Assembly (NCBI RefSeq): GCF_030272615.1
Contig: NC_081415.1
Span: 378,561,892 to 378,625,891, forward strand
Source of the DNA: Cryptomeria japonica
Lineage: Eukaryota; Streptophyta; Pinopsida; Cupressales; Cupressaceae
Direction of reading: 5' to 3'
DNA length: 64,000 nucleotides
Shown: positions 46,804-58,690 of the stretch, piece after piece
How positions within the stretch are numbered: the stretch's first letter is position 1
How the letters are laid out: every line of letters starts with the position of its first letter
The notes under the pieces: generated by a model
Seen by the model: only the letters and a program-made list of their open reading frames with translations
What the model was told of the DNA's origin: nothing
Databases searched by the model: none
Made by a program: the position numbers and the translations under genes

Positions 46804-49800
46804 TTAGTTACCATTCAGTGGTCGCAACTGGTCAAAACTGGATTTATACTTTGTCCTTGCATCAGTGAGAGCAGCTGAGAGGGCATCCTTAACACTGTCC
46901 ATGAGTGAATTATGCACTTGAATGTCAGCTAATAGTGAAATGAGTCCATCTAAGGTGCTTCCCTCTTGTTGAGAGGATAGGAAGGTAGCTTTGTTGATCT
47001 GTTCTTGGATGGAGGAAAGATGAGGAATGAATAATGTTTTAAGTATCATTATGTCCATTCTTATCTTGTGTTCTTCATTCTTGAGTTCCAATTGTTGAGC
47101 CATGAGCTGTTGTAGCTTGGTATAAATTTTTTGAATGGAATTAGGCTCAGTGGTCAACTTATTTGAGAGATCGGTGATCTCTTTCTCAATTGCTTTTGTT
47201 TTATTCTTGATATCTTTAATAAATAAAGAGAATGTACAGAGTTTCTGAAATAAATAAAGAATGTGCTTGAGATGAGGGGTCAACTCAGCAATAAATTTGA
47301 CAAGTTTAACTTTGCCAATGGCAATAGCTTTCTGTACCTCTTCAATCATTTTTGCAGTGAGCTCCTTGTCTTTTAACTTGCTCAAATATTCGGATGCATC
47401 TACTCCAGATGTCTCTATCTTGGTTAGGAGTTCATCCAGTTGAATGTGGATGGTTGCATCTTTGGTTACTGTAGCTTCAAGTAGCATATCGATTAAGAGT
47501 GCTTTCACCTTTTGAAGTACTTTATTTTTCTTTTGAATAGCCATTTGCTTCTCCTATTCAGCTTTGGCTTTGCATAGTTCACCGAATTCAATGAGTTCTT
47601 GCCCCTTTAATTTGGATATATCAACATTGGGAAACACTATTGGTTTTGACACATCTAATTTGAAACTATGCTTTTTCATCTTCTTTTGTTTACCTTTCAT
47701 CGGTTGGACTAAAACAATGGCTTGTGAGGCTTGTTGACCCTCGATAGGTTGCTCGGTAGAGGCAACACTTTGGTCAGTTTCTTTAGCCTCTATAGTGTCC
47801 TTTGGTGTCTCTGAGCTTGGTGTCTCGGTTGCAACATTTTCAATGCTAGAAGGAGCTTGAGAGGTCTATTCTTGAGAAGTAGATTCTCCTGTTGTTGATT
47901 TGTGACCTTCTGTGCCTTTCTCTGTATCCTTAGGGGCCTCGATTGAAATAGGATGATTGACTAGAGGATAGGGCTAAACTTGTTCCAAAACTGATTCACT
48001 GGATACAAGTTGGGCATAAGCATTCCCTTCTATCATTTCCTATTCTGGTGCCTCTGTATCCATGATATCTTCATCTACTTGTATGGTGTCAGCAGGGTCT
48101 TGCTCGGTGATATTAGGATCTTGCTCAGTGACATCAACTATTTCAACTTCAGCTTGCTCACTAGCATTCTTGATTCGAAATATTTCCTACCATTTTTCTT
48201 TGGTCTCATTCTCTACATCCAAGTGAAGGCCATTCATCAATTTCAAGGCTCTTTGCTTGACTAGGAATTTTGTGTGGCAGTTTTTTAGATGTTGGGTGAT
48301 CTCATCTACCGACATGTCTGGGAAAAGATGTACCAGACTTCTTTCTCTCATCTATTTCTCTAAGTCCATTGCATACTTCGACCTATTGTCAATATGCAAA
48401 TATAATTCATTTGGAAGAGATTTACATACTTCCAATGGGACCAATCAAAATTTCAATAGTGTGCAGATGACTGCTTCTTCTATTTGTCTCTTTTCATCAT
48501 CAAATCTGGATTCATATTTTACATATCTGAATGATCCAAGTCCACCATATTTCTTCAAATTAGCACATAAATTTTCAACACTATGTACATTTACCTTCTT
48601 TCTCTTGACAATCTGAAATTTACTTGCATCTTCAGATTCGATGTCACTTGACTCTTTTGCCAAAATGAGTCTCTGAGTAGATTTCTTATAAGTTTTTGTT
48701 ATCTTTGGTGTGGCAACACTCTTTGTTTTCTTACTCGGTGGTGCTGCAGATGCTCTTGTGTTAGGTTTCTTTGCTTGAGGAGTCGGTGATACCTTTGATG
48801 TATCATGTTTCTTTCTTTTCTAATGGCTATAGTGCCCTTGATAGGTGTGGAGGAAGAATCTTCTCCAAATTTCTCTGTTAATGCCTTTATCATCTTTGTT
48901 GCCTTCCTTGTAGCTTTGGGTACTACAATGCTTATTTTTACTTTTTCCTTCACTTATTCATATGTTCCATACCCCAGCTCGGTAGCATGCCTTGGTAATG
49001 TAAGAAATGCATCTATTTGTTGTTGTGTGATGTCAAAATCAATCTCATAACCTATAGGTGGCAAAGATTGAGTTCTTGGTTCCACAACATTCACATAACA
49101 GTAATCAGTGTCCACTTCAAAACATATGTCATCCTTGTATTTCTCCACTAGCTTGGGTGGAATCCGATACCTATTATGCATCCTTTCCTGAAACTTGCTA
49201 AAGTAATCATCCATAATATCATTAAAGTTATCACCTAGCTTCTTGATGAAGTCATTGATTTGATGGGTGATTGGTTGGTGTAGTTCCCAAACAACTTTAC
49301 TGACTGATGGAAAGAATTTTTCAAAATAGAAAAATATGCATATTAACAGTGATCCAAACTTTAGTGTATTGGCCTAATTGTTCTTCTTTGGCTTCCTTAT
49401 GGTGTTCAGATTCTCAAATAGGTTTTTTAGCAATACCTCACATAAATCAATTTTCATGCCTTTCTTCACAATTTTATATGCTAAGTCTACTATTGCACAG
49501 GGTACACTGTTTTCCCTTGCCGATTAGAAGAAATAGTAACCTATTACTCTAATGGCAAACTTTAGCTCTACATTAGTGACATTGTTCAATTTCAGTCCCC
49601 TACAATTAGATTCTACTCTGGTTAAACTGATCAATTCCTTCTGTGATATCATTTTCTGAGCTCGGGCATGATCATAAATAGGGTAACCGGTGATCAAAAT
49701 GAATGATTTCCTTGGTGATCTTAAACGGTTGCTCTTCTAGCCACATGAAGTCATCATGAACTCTGCTTAGGACAAACCTGACCCACTGGGGTTTGAAGAC

Positions 49801-50097
49801 ATGGGGATAGGTTAGGGCTTCAGTCAATCCCTTGATCTTAATGTGCTCATACTTGTTATCCATTTTACCATCGGTGCACAATTCATCATATGTGTCTTTG
49901 ATTTCAACGTGACCTAGTTCTTTAACTCAACATCTGGTAAAGAATCTCACATCCTCGACTAATAAAACTCTATCCGGAATGAGTGAAAATGTAGTTTTTT
50001 CATCCAGTTCAGATGTAATTTTTGGGGTTAAAGAGTATTTCAGTGAGGGCTTTTCGATGTTCTCAACAACAATAGGATTCTGGATCTTAGGTGCCAT
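46804..50097 (-). pseudogene. Element B second frame, about 1,100 codons, function unknown
   Basis: Starts MAPKIQNPIVVENIEKPSLK at 50097 and ends LRPLNGN at 46804, with at least two frameshifts and several stops. The N-terminal part holds HVFKPQWVRFVLSRVHDDFM and QPFKITKEIIHFDHRLPYL (49830-49672), then a segment at about 49550-49280 with the reading IVKKG, and DDYFSKFQERMHNRYRIPPK (49214). The middle is lysine-, serine- and threonine-rich and low in structure. The C-terminal 246 codons (47544-46804) are open and almost wholly helical, with coiled-coil heptads. The PFKITKE..H pattern resembles extra frames seen in some plant LTR elements that lack an assigned function. I assign no function. 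Confidence 0.6.
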
Positions 50098-50649
50098 TGC
50101 AGATTTTAGATAAGAATTAACACAAGATCCTTAGGGTTTGAATATTTTCAAATGGCAGACGCTTCACACTTAGAAGATAATAACAACTTGATATGATCGG
50201 TAAACCAGCTTAACAATGCATTGAGATTGATGTAAATACCTTGAATTTTTCTTTGGAGGAGGTTTGATTGCCTTTGATTCGCTTTGCTCTGCTTCCTTGA
50301 AAACTTGGTGAGTGAAAAATGACCACGTAAATGCTTTAAGTACACAATATACCTTATCGGGATCCATGCAGGTTAGGTCAAAAACATTAAATGCACTCAG
50401 TTCCACTAAATTTTCTTTCCTTTTTGCGCTTTAACCGAGTAACGAGACTTTCTTCATTTACTGACTTGATAGGCTTCCTGTATTCACCGACTTGATAGTT
50501 TTCCTGTATAGTGCTCCAAAAGACTTTGATAGAATTTCAAACTTACTAATACATCTTAGTTATGCAGATTTTGAATTAAGTACATAATAAAATAGGAACT
50601 ATTAAGATTTGACCTTTGAGATAATGCAGTCCCTTCATACCTTTACCGA

Positions 50650-52002
50650 TTAATTTGGAATAGGTGCACCTAACTCGGTAGGTAAGGTGCTTTCTTCATT
50701 TGACACAATTTCCTTTTTTTTCCAAATCATCTGTAATTTGTCATTTATTTCCTCAGTGTCTCCTCTAGGTTGATCTCTGCAATCTCTAGCCAAGTGTCCA
50801 ACTTTGTGACAATGAAAACATGCCATACTAGTATTTTTCCATGATCTTTGGTTGTTCATTCTAAACCTTATAAAGCAGTTGGCACTTATATGTCCATATC
50901 TTCCACAATATTCACACCATATCCTTGTATTGTAATCCCATGGTACTGCAAAATATTGTCGATAAGGATCTGTGTGAGTTTGGTAACCTCTAGTATTTGC
51001 TCGGTGTGCAGACCACATATAGTTTTTTTGCTTAAACCAACACTCCTCGGTACTATGTCCATATCTATTACAATTTTTACAAAACCCTTTGAAATTTGCC
51101 TTCTTACAATTTTTAACAGACTTTTTCCTACGTTGGTTAAATGTGTGACCATATTTATTGCAATTGTAACAATAACCATTAGACTTGGTGACATTTAGTT
51201 GCTTACCTTTTCTAATTTGTCACATGTTAGTAGTATGACCTTGATTTCCACAGTAGTTGCAAATAGGCTTCTTTTTTTTTATGTGCTTCTTGTTTCCAGC
51301 TTGCTTTGATTATTCTCCTCTCTCAATTTTATGAATTCCCTTCTCGGTAGAGTCTTTTCCTTTGTAACCGAGTTTTACTTCTTTGTTGGGTCTTCTTGTA
51401 TTCAGTTGCTCATCCAACATCTTTGATGCTTCATAGCTCTTCTTCAGTGTTTCCTTGGATTTCTTAGCTGTTTCAAGTTCATTGGTCAACCTTGATATTT
51501 CAATTTTCAATGCTTGATTCTCATCATCTTTCAGATTTGCTTCATGATGTGCATAACCTAATTGATCTGACAAATTTTGTTGAATCCTAGTCAACCTTAT
51601 GATTTCATCATTCTTTTCATATACTAATGCTTCAAGCTATTGTTTTTCTCTTTCTAGATCTCTTACTTTATCCTCAGTTGTCCTCAATGCATCAAGATTC
51701 TCCGTCATCTGTGTGCTGAAATGTTCATGTCCTCTTTTCATTGCTTTTAGCTGATCAGCCAGTGCTTTGTTCTTTTCTTTCAATACTCCAATCATTTCTT
51801 CAATCTCTTCAGATTTACTATTCTTAGATGATGTTTCAATTTGTTCCACTAACTCTTGAGAGTCTTGCGAATCATTAGATAATCTTCTTCTAACTTTCAA
51901 TGATTTTTGCATTTGTCTTTGCATGTCTGCAATCACTTGATTAGCATGATCCAACTCTTCTTGCAGATACACAATTCTTTGAGATTTTTTATAGCCTTCC
52001 AT
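50650..52002 (-). pseudogene. Element B gag-like protein: coiled coil plus five zinc-knuckle units
   Basis: ATG at 52002, about 50 bases after the primer site. One frame is kept to 50650 (about 450 codons) with stops near 51637, 51307 and 51228. The first 230 residues form coiled coil (QEELDHANQVIADMQRQMQ; LKEKNKALADQLKAMK; NQALKIEISRLTNELE). Then CCHC units: CNYCGNQGHTTNM with its last cysteine lost to a stop (about 51260), CYNCNKYGHTFNQR with its last cysteine changed (about 51180), CKNCNRYGHSTEEC (about 51083), CEYCGRYGHISANC (about 50920) and CFHCHKVGHLARDC (about 50826). No copia DUF4219-type capsid start is visible. RNA binding and particle assembly are the expected roles. Confidence 0.75.
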
Positions 52003-52050
52003 TGATAAGATCTTTCTCTTTAGGTTGTTAAACCTTTTTCCAAGATTCAA

Positions 52051-52064
52051 GCTCTGATACCAAT
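52051..52064 (-). other. Primer binding site of element B (initiator tRNA-Met)
   Basis: The minus strand reads AATTGGTATCAGAGCTTG directly after the LTR end. Confidence 0.92.
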
Positions 52065-53256
52065 TGTTAGGCCCAATATGGAAAGCTAATGTACTGAGAG
52101 AGGAGGGGTGAATCAGTACTTCAAATCCTTTTATCAACAATATTTTTACTATTATGCATACACCACAAACTGTTGTAACATAACATAATGCCAAAACAAA
52201 TAAATAACAATCATACATGATTCACTCCATAACACATATATTTTGGTTACGCATAAACTCTTGGTTAGAGAGAAAAACTGAGGTGGGGATGGCACCCACA
52301 ACTTCACTACTGCAATAATAAAGGTTGCTTGGTTAGATCTACATGTTTAGCTATTTCTGATAGCTTACCCTGTTAGGAGTATCAAGATCTGTTAGATCTA
52401 CCTTGCTAAAGGATTTTACAACACTTAAAATAAATGTTGCACCTAGTTAGAGGCTTTACAATTTATAGACTTAGTTAGAGTCTTTTACCCTGTTAAAGGT
52501 TTCTCTTACAACTTCAAAATATTTCAATAAAATCTTTACAAATATCTACAACTTTACATCTGGAATGTTAGAGCAGATTCTATGTGCTCAAAATAAGATT
52601 ACCTTGCTTATAGCATACCTTGGTAACCCATAAAGTAACTCGGTAAACCCTTCTGTTTACTCTGTTCTTTGACTGTTCTCTGAAATCCTTCTTGATGACC
52701 TCTGTGTCTTTGTAATAGTCATAACACTTAGTGCTTTCTTATGTATCACACATGTCTTGCTTCATACACCTCTGTATATCTCTGTCTATCACACTTTTAT
52801 CCTTAATCCATGTTGTATAAATAGATCTCTTATGTCAGTGATCTGATTCATTGCTTTGATCTTACAAACATGATTTACCGAATGAATAACTATATAAAAT
52901 ATTTCTTTGGCTAGATGACCTCAAAATCATACACAATCTTTAATTGCAATTTCCAATGTGATAACGATTCTATGTTCCTCGATCTTGTAACAAGTTTTCC
53001 CATGTGTGTCTATATTCAATGAATCTGGTAACATGTTTCACTCAGTGTATGTCAACTCTATGTATCATTATTTTTGCTCGGTAGACATGGAATGTTACTT
53101 GGTAGATAGCTCGATGCATACTGGGCTCTGTGACTACTTTCTTCTATAATCGACTATTCTGTGCATACCAACTGAATGTTTCGGTAGTAGTAACCGACTA
53201 GAGTATATAGAATTACTTTGGATATAAAACTAATGGAAACTTGATAAGTAGTAACA
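52065..53256 (-). repeat. Right LTR of element B (5' LTR in coding sense)
   Basis: 1192 bases, TGTTAGGCCCAATATGG to GTAGTAACA on the plus strand, followed by the TTTCC target duplication and then the copia-2 polypurine tract. Confidence 0.93.
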
Positions 53257-53283
53257 TTTCCATCTTGTGTTGCCATTAATTTC

Positions 53284-53295
53284 AAAGGGGGAGAT
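53284..53295 (+). other. Polypurine tract of copia-2
   Basis: AAAGGGGGAGAT directly precedes the right LTR TGTTGG, the same as in copia-1. Confidence 0.9.
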
Positions 53296-54150
53296 TGTTG
53301 GTAGTTTGGTATGGTTTTGTCATTGATGTCAACACCTACTAAAACAATAGCACTTTGGAGATCCAGCAACATTCACCGACAAGCAAGTAACTATTGCACA
53401 ATTACTAGTATCTAATACACCAGCAACATATAATGATCACCAGCACTTGGAATGGCATGGAAAACACTTGGTAATGTCGAAGACATCATCTGGACATCTT
53501 GTCCTGGAGTTTTGTTCATTGGTATATTCATAGTTGCATATTTGCTATTACTGGCAAATAGGTCTAGGGTTACACCAGCAGGTTTATCTTTTTCAAATCA
53601 ACATGGAATGCTATGGAGATGATTAATTATTGTTGTAAATGCATTAAGCCGACATGTTCAATTGGTTATTGCATCGGATATTATATTGTTTGTAAAATGT
53701 TTTTATTGTAATATCTTGTAGAGCCGACTTACTAAAATTGGTCTTAGGTTATGGTATAAATGTAAGATCTTATTTGTAAGATCAAATGTGGAATGCGAAA
53801 AAGGATTGTGTGAAGGTATATGTGAGATTAAGCAGAGCTATACACATAGACATCATCTGAAGATTGAAGGAGGGTTTTTGTGGAAGCATATCAGCATTAC
53901 ACCTGTACTGAATCCAGCATATGAAGATGCTATTTTGTGCAGTACATTCTTATTGGATTTAACTGTCCAACTATAGTCAGTGTGACTCCCATTTTGTGAT
54001 TGAGCAGTGAGCTCTAGGCTATTGGCCTTTCTGCATGTGCAAACCCTATTTATGTACACTTTAAGCATTAAGTTGGGTAAAAAGGTTTTTGGTTTAAATT
54101 TATTTGACAACTTATTCACCCCCCCTCTCAGTTGTCTCCGGGACCTAACA
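53296..54150 (+). repeat. Right (3') LTR of copia-2, internally deleted
   Basis: 855 bases against 1068 on the left. Sequence jumps from TATGTACACTT (about 54062) to AAGCATTAAGTTGGG, losing about 200 bases that include the CCGGTATTAAG stretch present at 40570. Ends CCTAACA, then CTGAC. Confidence 0.92.
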
Positions 54151-54155
54151 CTGAC

Positions 54156-54721
54156 ATCTCAACATGCCTTCTTAGTTAGTCTTGTGCATATCCTTGAATT
54201 CATGCATGCGAGGCATTACTTTGATTCACTGGTAGATCTGGTGTGAGCCTTCAAACACTGTCAGTCATTTGCTTCTCATGATGATTGCATCTTTATCTAG
54301 TGGGAGTCCTGTTGATCTGCAACATCTCAACATACTGGTGACCTGTTCATCCTTCTCCTTTGGTGTTGATGTGATTTAGGTAACATTATGCCTCTTCATC
54401 GCAAACAACATCCAAGCATCATGCTCATTGTCAACACTTGACTTATCAGTTGACATACTCTCCTTACTGGTGATACACTGTATTGGTACCGATAACCTTA
54501 CCATTTCATCCACACAAGTCAAGCACTAACTTGTGTATCGGTGACACTAGTGGTCATTACTTTGAATGACATTCTCTTCTTTACCTTACCGATGTTCTGC
54601 AACACAAGGTGATATCAAAGATATCTCAACTTGTACTCCTCCATGATAGTGTTGCACATACATCTCTCATATTGGTAGTCATCCCATACCTGTTGACATC
54701 AATGACAACCTAATGCCAACA
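54156..54721 (-). repeat. Right LTR of element A, second part
   Basis: Resumes at ATCTCAACATGCC, matching 33831-34402, and ends CCTAATGCCAACA. The flank then reads TTGATATGCTAATGGCTTTG. Confidence 0.9.
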
Positions 54722-57700
54722 TTGATATGCTAATGGCTTTGTGGTATGCGATCCTTGTATCATATCTTAAGTTGACTAATGTCTAATTGGGGTAATCCAT
54801 GAGTGTCTAATGTGAATCCATTATAAATGTTATGAAGTCATTGAGAGTATGGTGATAGTCATCCTTATAGGATCCTCTCAATATAGTCCAAATCAGTCTT
54901 AAAGGAAAGTAACTATCCATTCCCATGCTCATGCATACTTACATGACTAATGTTTCCCTTATGTATCCTAAACATTGGAAAGACCTTATTTGACCTGCCT
55001 AATCAATGTGGTTTCTATCCTAATATGAAATACTAAGCTCTACCCTTGCCTCTGCATCAAACTTCTCACATCATGTTTCTTCAACAAAATACACTATTCT
55101 GATCCCAATCTTCCTCAATACCCTCAATGGAGGGGCATGTATAATGGTTTCAACATACAAATTCAATGATCATATAGTCCATTCTTCTAGACACCCTTGG
55201 ATACATTACTTGGCTTCTAGGCTTGGGAAAACTAATATGAATTGAGCCAACACCATGAGGATAGGGTCAAGTATCATGGAAACTAATCATAATACATGAA
55301 GATGGGGTTCACACCTAAGTGTTGGCTCTCAAAAATGCCACACTTCCAAAATTGTCAGTCTCAAGACTTCTCCTAATCAGATATAACATAATTCAATTTA
55401 ATAGAATTTGCTGCCAAAACAGTCTTCAATCAATTCGCTTGACCAAGATGTACCAATTTTGCCTTGTTGTCTTGGAGATGTGATGTACTGATATGTAGAA
55501 GCAATTTTCTTGCATGGAGATGATCATTGGCCTTCCAAAAGTCTATCTCAGACTTAAGATAACTCTTACAGACTTGGCAACTTGTAGATCAGACCAACCA
55601 ATGGAGAGAGATGAGCACTGACCTTCAATAAGCTTGAGATAACAATATTGCTGACTTGAAGCTCATTACAAGTTCATTGACTTAGTTGATGTAATTCGCA
55701 TGATATGATTGATGTATAATTCCATGCAAATGACTTTCTTATATACTTGATTTGAGGTGTCAAGTCTCAAGTTGGCTTCCTTATTAATTTCATAATAATA
55801 TTATGTATACCGCTCAAATAGGTCTTGACCCATTAAGATGTTATTGCTTGTTTGCCTTTACTGCCCATTTGGGGCTCACATTATGAGTACACGTTATGTT
55901 TGGGTCTTAGCCCAATTACAATAAGGAGAATAAGTTGTTTACAATAAGATTTCCATTTGATAACATTTAAATGTTAATCCAAATTGGCTATTATTTCAAC
56001 AAAGACATCATAAGCTAAACATGGAAGTTTCATACAAAACTACAAGTATTGACCTAACACCTACCACAAAACAAAGTTTTCAATAATTATTTTTCAACTC
56101 ATAAAAGGTTATTCCAAAAAGATAAATATTTACTTTTATCTAGCATGATTATGAACCACCTTGGAAGATATTGTTTGTAAATTCATTCCAAGGTGTAGTA
56201 CTTGATTGGCCTTGCCAATTTTTTGTATGGATTTACATGAATGTCTAATGGTTTAGCTTGTTGTCTTGTATGGAATTACTACATCCTATCAATAGTTGTT
56301 GGGTTGAAATTTTGTGCTTGATTCATCAGCTATGGATAAATTTTTGAGGCTTAATCATTGCTTGGAGAAACAAGGAGGCATTGTTGTCCTTGCCTAAGCC
56401 TAAAGGTGATAGTCTTGATCATAAATTTGAAGTGTTACGAATGCTCTTTTGTCAGAAATATTGTTTGTGAGTGAATTTGTTGACATGTTCAAGTGAATTA
56501 AGTGCATTCTTCCTACTAAGAGTTAAGAAGTAAACATTAAGTTGTTCGTAAGTATCAAAATAAATCATTATTCATACATAAATGTATACCTTTCCTCAAC
56601 AAATGATACAATCGAGAGATAAAAGTTAATGCCAAGACTGTATGTAATTACTCTGAAAGATGGAATAAACTAAAAGTTTGACTCAATTAACCTGGGAGAT
56701 CTCTCAAATAACATAATGAAATATTAATAAAATTCCACATCACAAAACATGAACATGTAACGTGAACAAATTTTAATTCATCACCACCTTTTGTGTGTCC
56801 TAGTCTAAATCAAATAAGTCAGTATCCAACCAAGCTAAAATAATCAGTATAAGTTCTTATATCTAAAATATATTCAAGTTGGAATTGTTCATATGTTGTT
56901 TTACTATCCATTTTGTCTTCTGCAGTAAGCAAGATGACTCTTACTAGCTTTAAGCTAAATATTCAGTGTTACCAAGACTAAAAAAAACAAAGAGAGGGTA
57001 ATGAAATGAGAGAGAAGTCTGAGGGAGTGCAAACTAAAAGAGGAAAGGCACAATGAAAGGAAAACCACTAAATGAAGATGATGATATAAAAGTACATAGA
57101 AGAATATATGTCACAAGTTATGAGAGAATGTCCAATCAATGACTATTAATCAAATAAATAATAAAAGTTTTAGAGTATGAAGAGTATAACTTGTTTCAAA
57201 TAACCATAAATAGTGAACTTTTCAATGGAGAATCAGCTAAAACTAGCCTTCCCAAAACTTAATCAGTATGATATTTGCATTTGGAAAATATTTTAATTCA
57301 GATTAGTAAATCAATTACTTCCTCAAGTAAAGATATATGCATCTATACACCATATCTCTGATTCCTTTCTTTCTTTTCTATTTGCTCTAGCTTTATTTTG
57401 TGATTTTTTTTTTAGAAGCGTTTCTTTCAAAACTTCAACCATTCAAATGTAAGGCTCTTAATATTTTGCAGGCTTCAATAAAGTAAGCATTAAACTATTG
57501 AGCTTCCACCTCCATAAGAAACTTTAAAGAAAACCTTGCTCACAATTTAAATTGAATACAACATAGACAACAAAATAAAGAAATTGAAACATCTTATATA
57601 ATTTGGCACATAATCAAATGAGACCTGTGAATGAATTGGTTGATTACCTTGGAGGTTACAGACCTATAAATATACAAGTCATTGCACTTGCATAGAAAGA

Positions 57701-57804
57701 GACAAGCTGACATTCGCATCTTTAAGCTGGTCGATGCCCCACACCCCTACCTTTTTTGTTGAACCAGATCTTGGCGGAATCCCCCACCCCCAACTATGGA
57801 AATT

Positions 57805-57885
57805 GAGAGATCGATTATAAGGATTAGAGATCGCCTAGCAAAAACTATAGGCCCATCTGAGAGATCGCCAAAGAAACTATAGGGC
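57805..57885. repeat. Short direct repeats with GAGATCGCC..ACTATAGG
   Basis: GAGAGATCG occurs three times; two copies continue as TCGCCTAGCAAAAACTATAGG and TCGCCAAAGAAACTATAGGG. Function unknown. Confidence 0.6.
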
Positions 57886-58101
57886 TGGGTGGGTGGGAGG
57901 CCCTATCTACCTATCCTGGGTGACCTCAATCCAGAAGGTTCTATTTCCTTCCTTGTAATGCTTATTTTCTAGATTTGGGGAAGCTGGCAGTGCCCAAAGT
58001 CTTTGTGGATGCTAGAGGTCGACGAAGTCTAGGTGGGATTAATGATTGAGCAAATAACTTGCCCTCTTTTTTTTTTTTTTTTTAAAGTAATGCCCATGGC
58101 C

Positions 58102-58240
58102 GTCGGAATTTTGATGAACACGGGCACTTTTCTTTAAAAAAAACAAATTTCATTGCTAATGCCTTCTCCGTTGAAACCAAATGTAAAATTATCATCAGAA
58201 TTTTGACGAATTCAGGCATTTTTTCAAAAAACAATCAATT
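58102..58240. repeat. Imperfect direct repeat of about 47 bases
   Basis: GTCGGAATTTTGATGAACACGG (58102) and ATCAGAATTTTGACGAATTCAGG (58194) are each followed by a C/T-rich run and AAAAAACAA. The spacing is 92 bases. Confidence 0.6.
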
Positions 58241-58690
58241 TTGGTCACAATATACCTTCTTTGTCGATATATTTGTGCACTGTACTATCATCCTGAGAAG
58301 AACATAGTGTACAAGCTTGATTCTCAAGGATATTTTGGGGAAGAGGAAATCCTTAATCACAAAATTGAAAAAGAATCAAAAAGTCAAGGGTCTTACAGTG
58401 AAAACCTTTCTGAAGCATCTATAGACCATAAAATAGTGAAAATAAAGGGTGTATCTTCTGGTGAAAACCTCTCTAAGGCACAAGAAGATGAGAATCTCTT
58501 CTTCCTCTCATTAGTGATCATGTTCTTGAGGGATTATCAATCCTCATAGATGAGACCAAAGAGATAAATTTGGGCACAACAGAAAACCCATGCATCACTT
58601 ATGTAGTTGTGTCACTATTTGATTACTATTTTCAAATGTTCTCTGAGATACTTCATAAGTGGCCCATTAACTTTGCATATTATTATGCAA

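Larger units (their letters stand above)
45272..53256 (-). mobile_element. Element B: pol-less LTR retrotransposon with zinc-knuckle gag and a second long frame
   Basis: LTRs of 1175 and 1192 bases, coding strand minus, primer site beside the right LTR (52051-52064) and polypurine tract beside the left one (46447-46461). The 5.6-kb interior has two coding blocks: a coiled-coil protein with five zinc-knuckle units (52002-50650) and a longer frame (50097-46804). No protease, integrase, reverse transcriptase or RNase H motif was found. In coding sense the LTR ends with a CACCCCTCCTCTCTCAG block and GCCTAACA, as in copia-1/2, but its first bases (TGTTACTACTTATC) differ from theirs. LTR divergence looks like 5-6 percent by eye. 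Confidence 0.85.
39622..54150 (+). mobile_element. Ty1/copia LTR retrotransposon, copia-2, interrupted by element B
   Basis: LTRs at 39622-40689 and 53296-54150, tRNA-Met primer site, gag, pol and polypurine tract, with TSD CTGAC. Element B (45272-53256 with one TSD copy) sits between RNase H and the polypurine tract; without it the element is about 6.5 kb, the same as copia-1. It is the better preserved member of the family: reverse transcriptase and RNase H are open over 713 codons. Gag and the protease/integrase part hold two frameshifts and about six stops. Confidence 0.93.
32118..54721 (-). mobile_element. Element A: gag-only, non-autonomous LTR retrotransposon (TR-GAG-like), interrupted by copia-2
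   Basis: LTRs of about 2.26-2.29 kb flank a 3.5-kb internal region on the minus strand. The primer site lies beside the right LTR (about 37919-37932) and the polypurine tract beside the left one (34403-34416). Only a gag-like gene is recognisable; no protease, integrase or reverse transcriptase motif was found. In coding sense the LTR begins TGTTGGCATTGG with CATTGATGTCAA shortly after, and ends with a CCCCCTCTCAG block and TCTAACA, matching copia-1/2 at both ends. Flanks are GTGAT and TTGAT, a possible eroded TSD. The right LTR is split by copia-2 at 39622-54150. Confidence 0.85.
54722..58690. other. Non-coding stretch between element A and the Tat gypsy pol
   Basis: No convincing gene on either strand. 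The first 25 bases (ATGCTAATGGCTTTGTGGT) resemble the left flank of A at about 32083-32101, so CACTA sequence may continue here. A TATAAATA at about 57665 followed by CTTGGCGGAATCCCCCAC near 57770 could be the remnant end of a gypsy LTR and primer site, but no match to the 3' LTR start at 63217 was found. One short plus-strand frame at 58241-58549 is lysine/serine-rich and could be gag debris of the following element. Confidence 0.5.

Noticed and set aside
48010-48616. Plus-strand frames of 84-119 codons inside element B
   Set aside because: They are antisense shadows of the minus-strand second frame, which has better continuity and composition.
57664-57790. 5' LTR end and primer site of the Tat element
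   Set aside because: TATAAATA and CTTGGCGGAATCC are suggestive, but no sequence matches the 3' LTR visible at 63217-64000, so it is not called.
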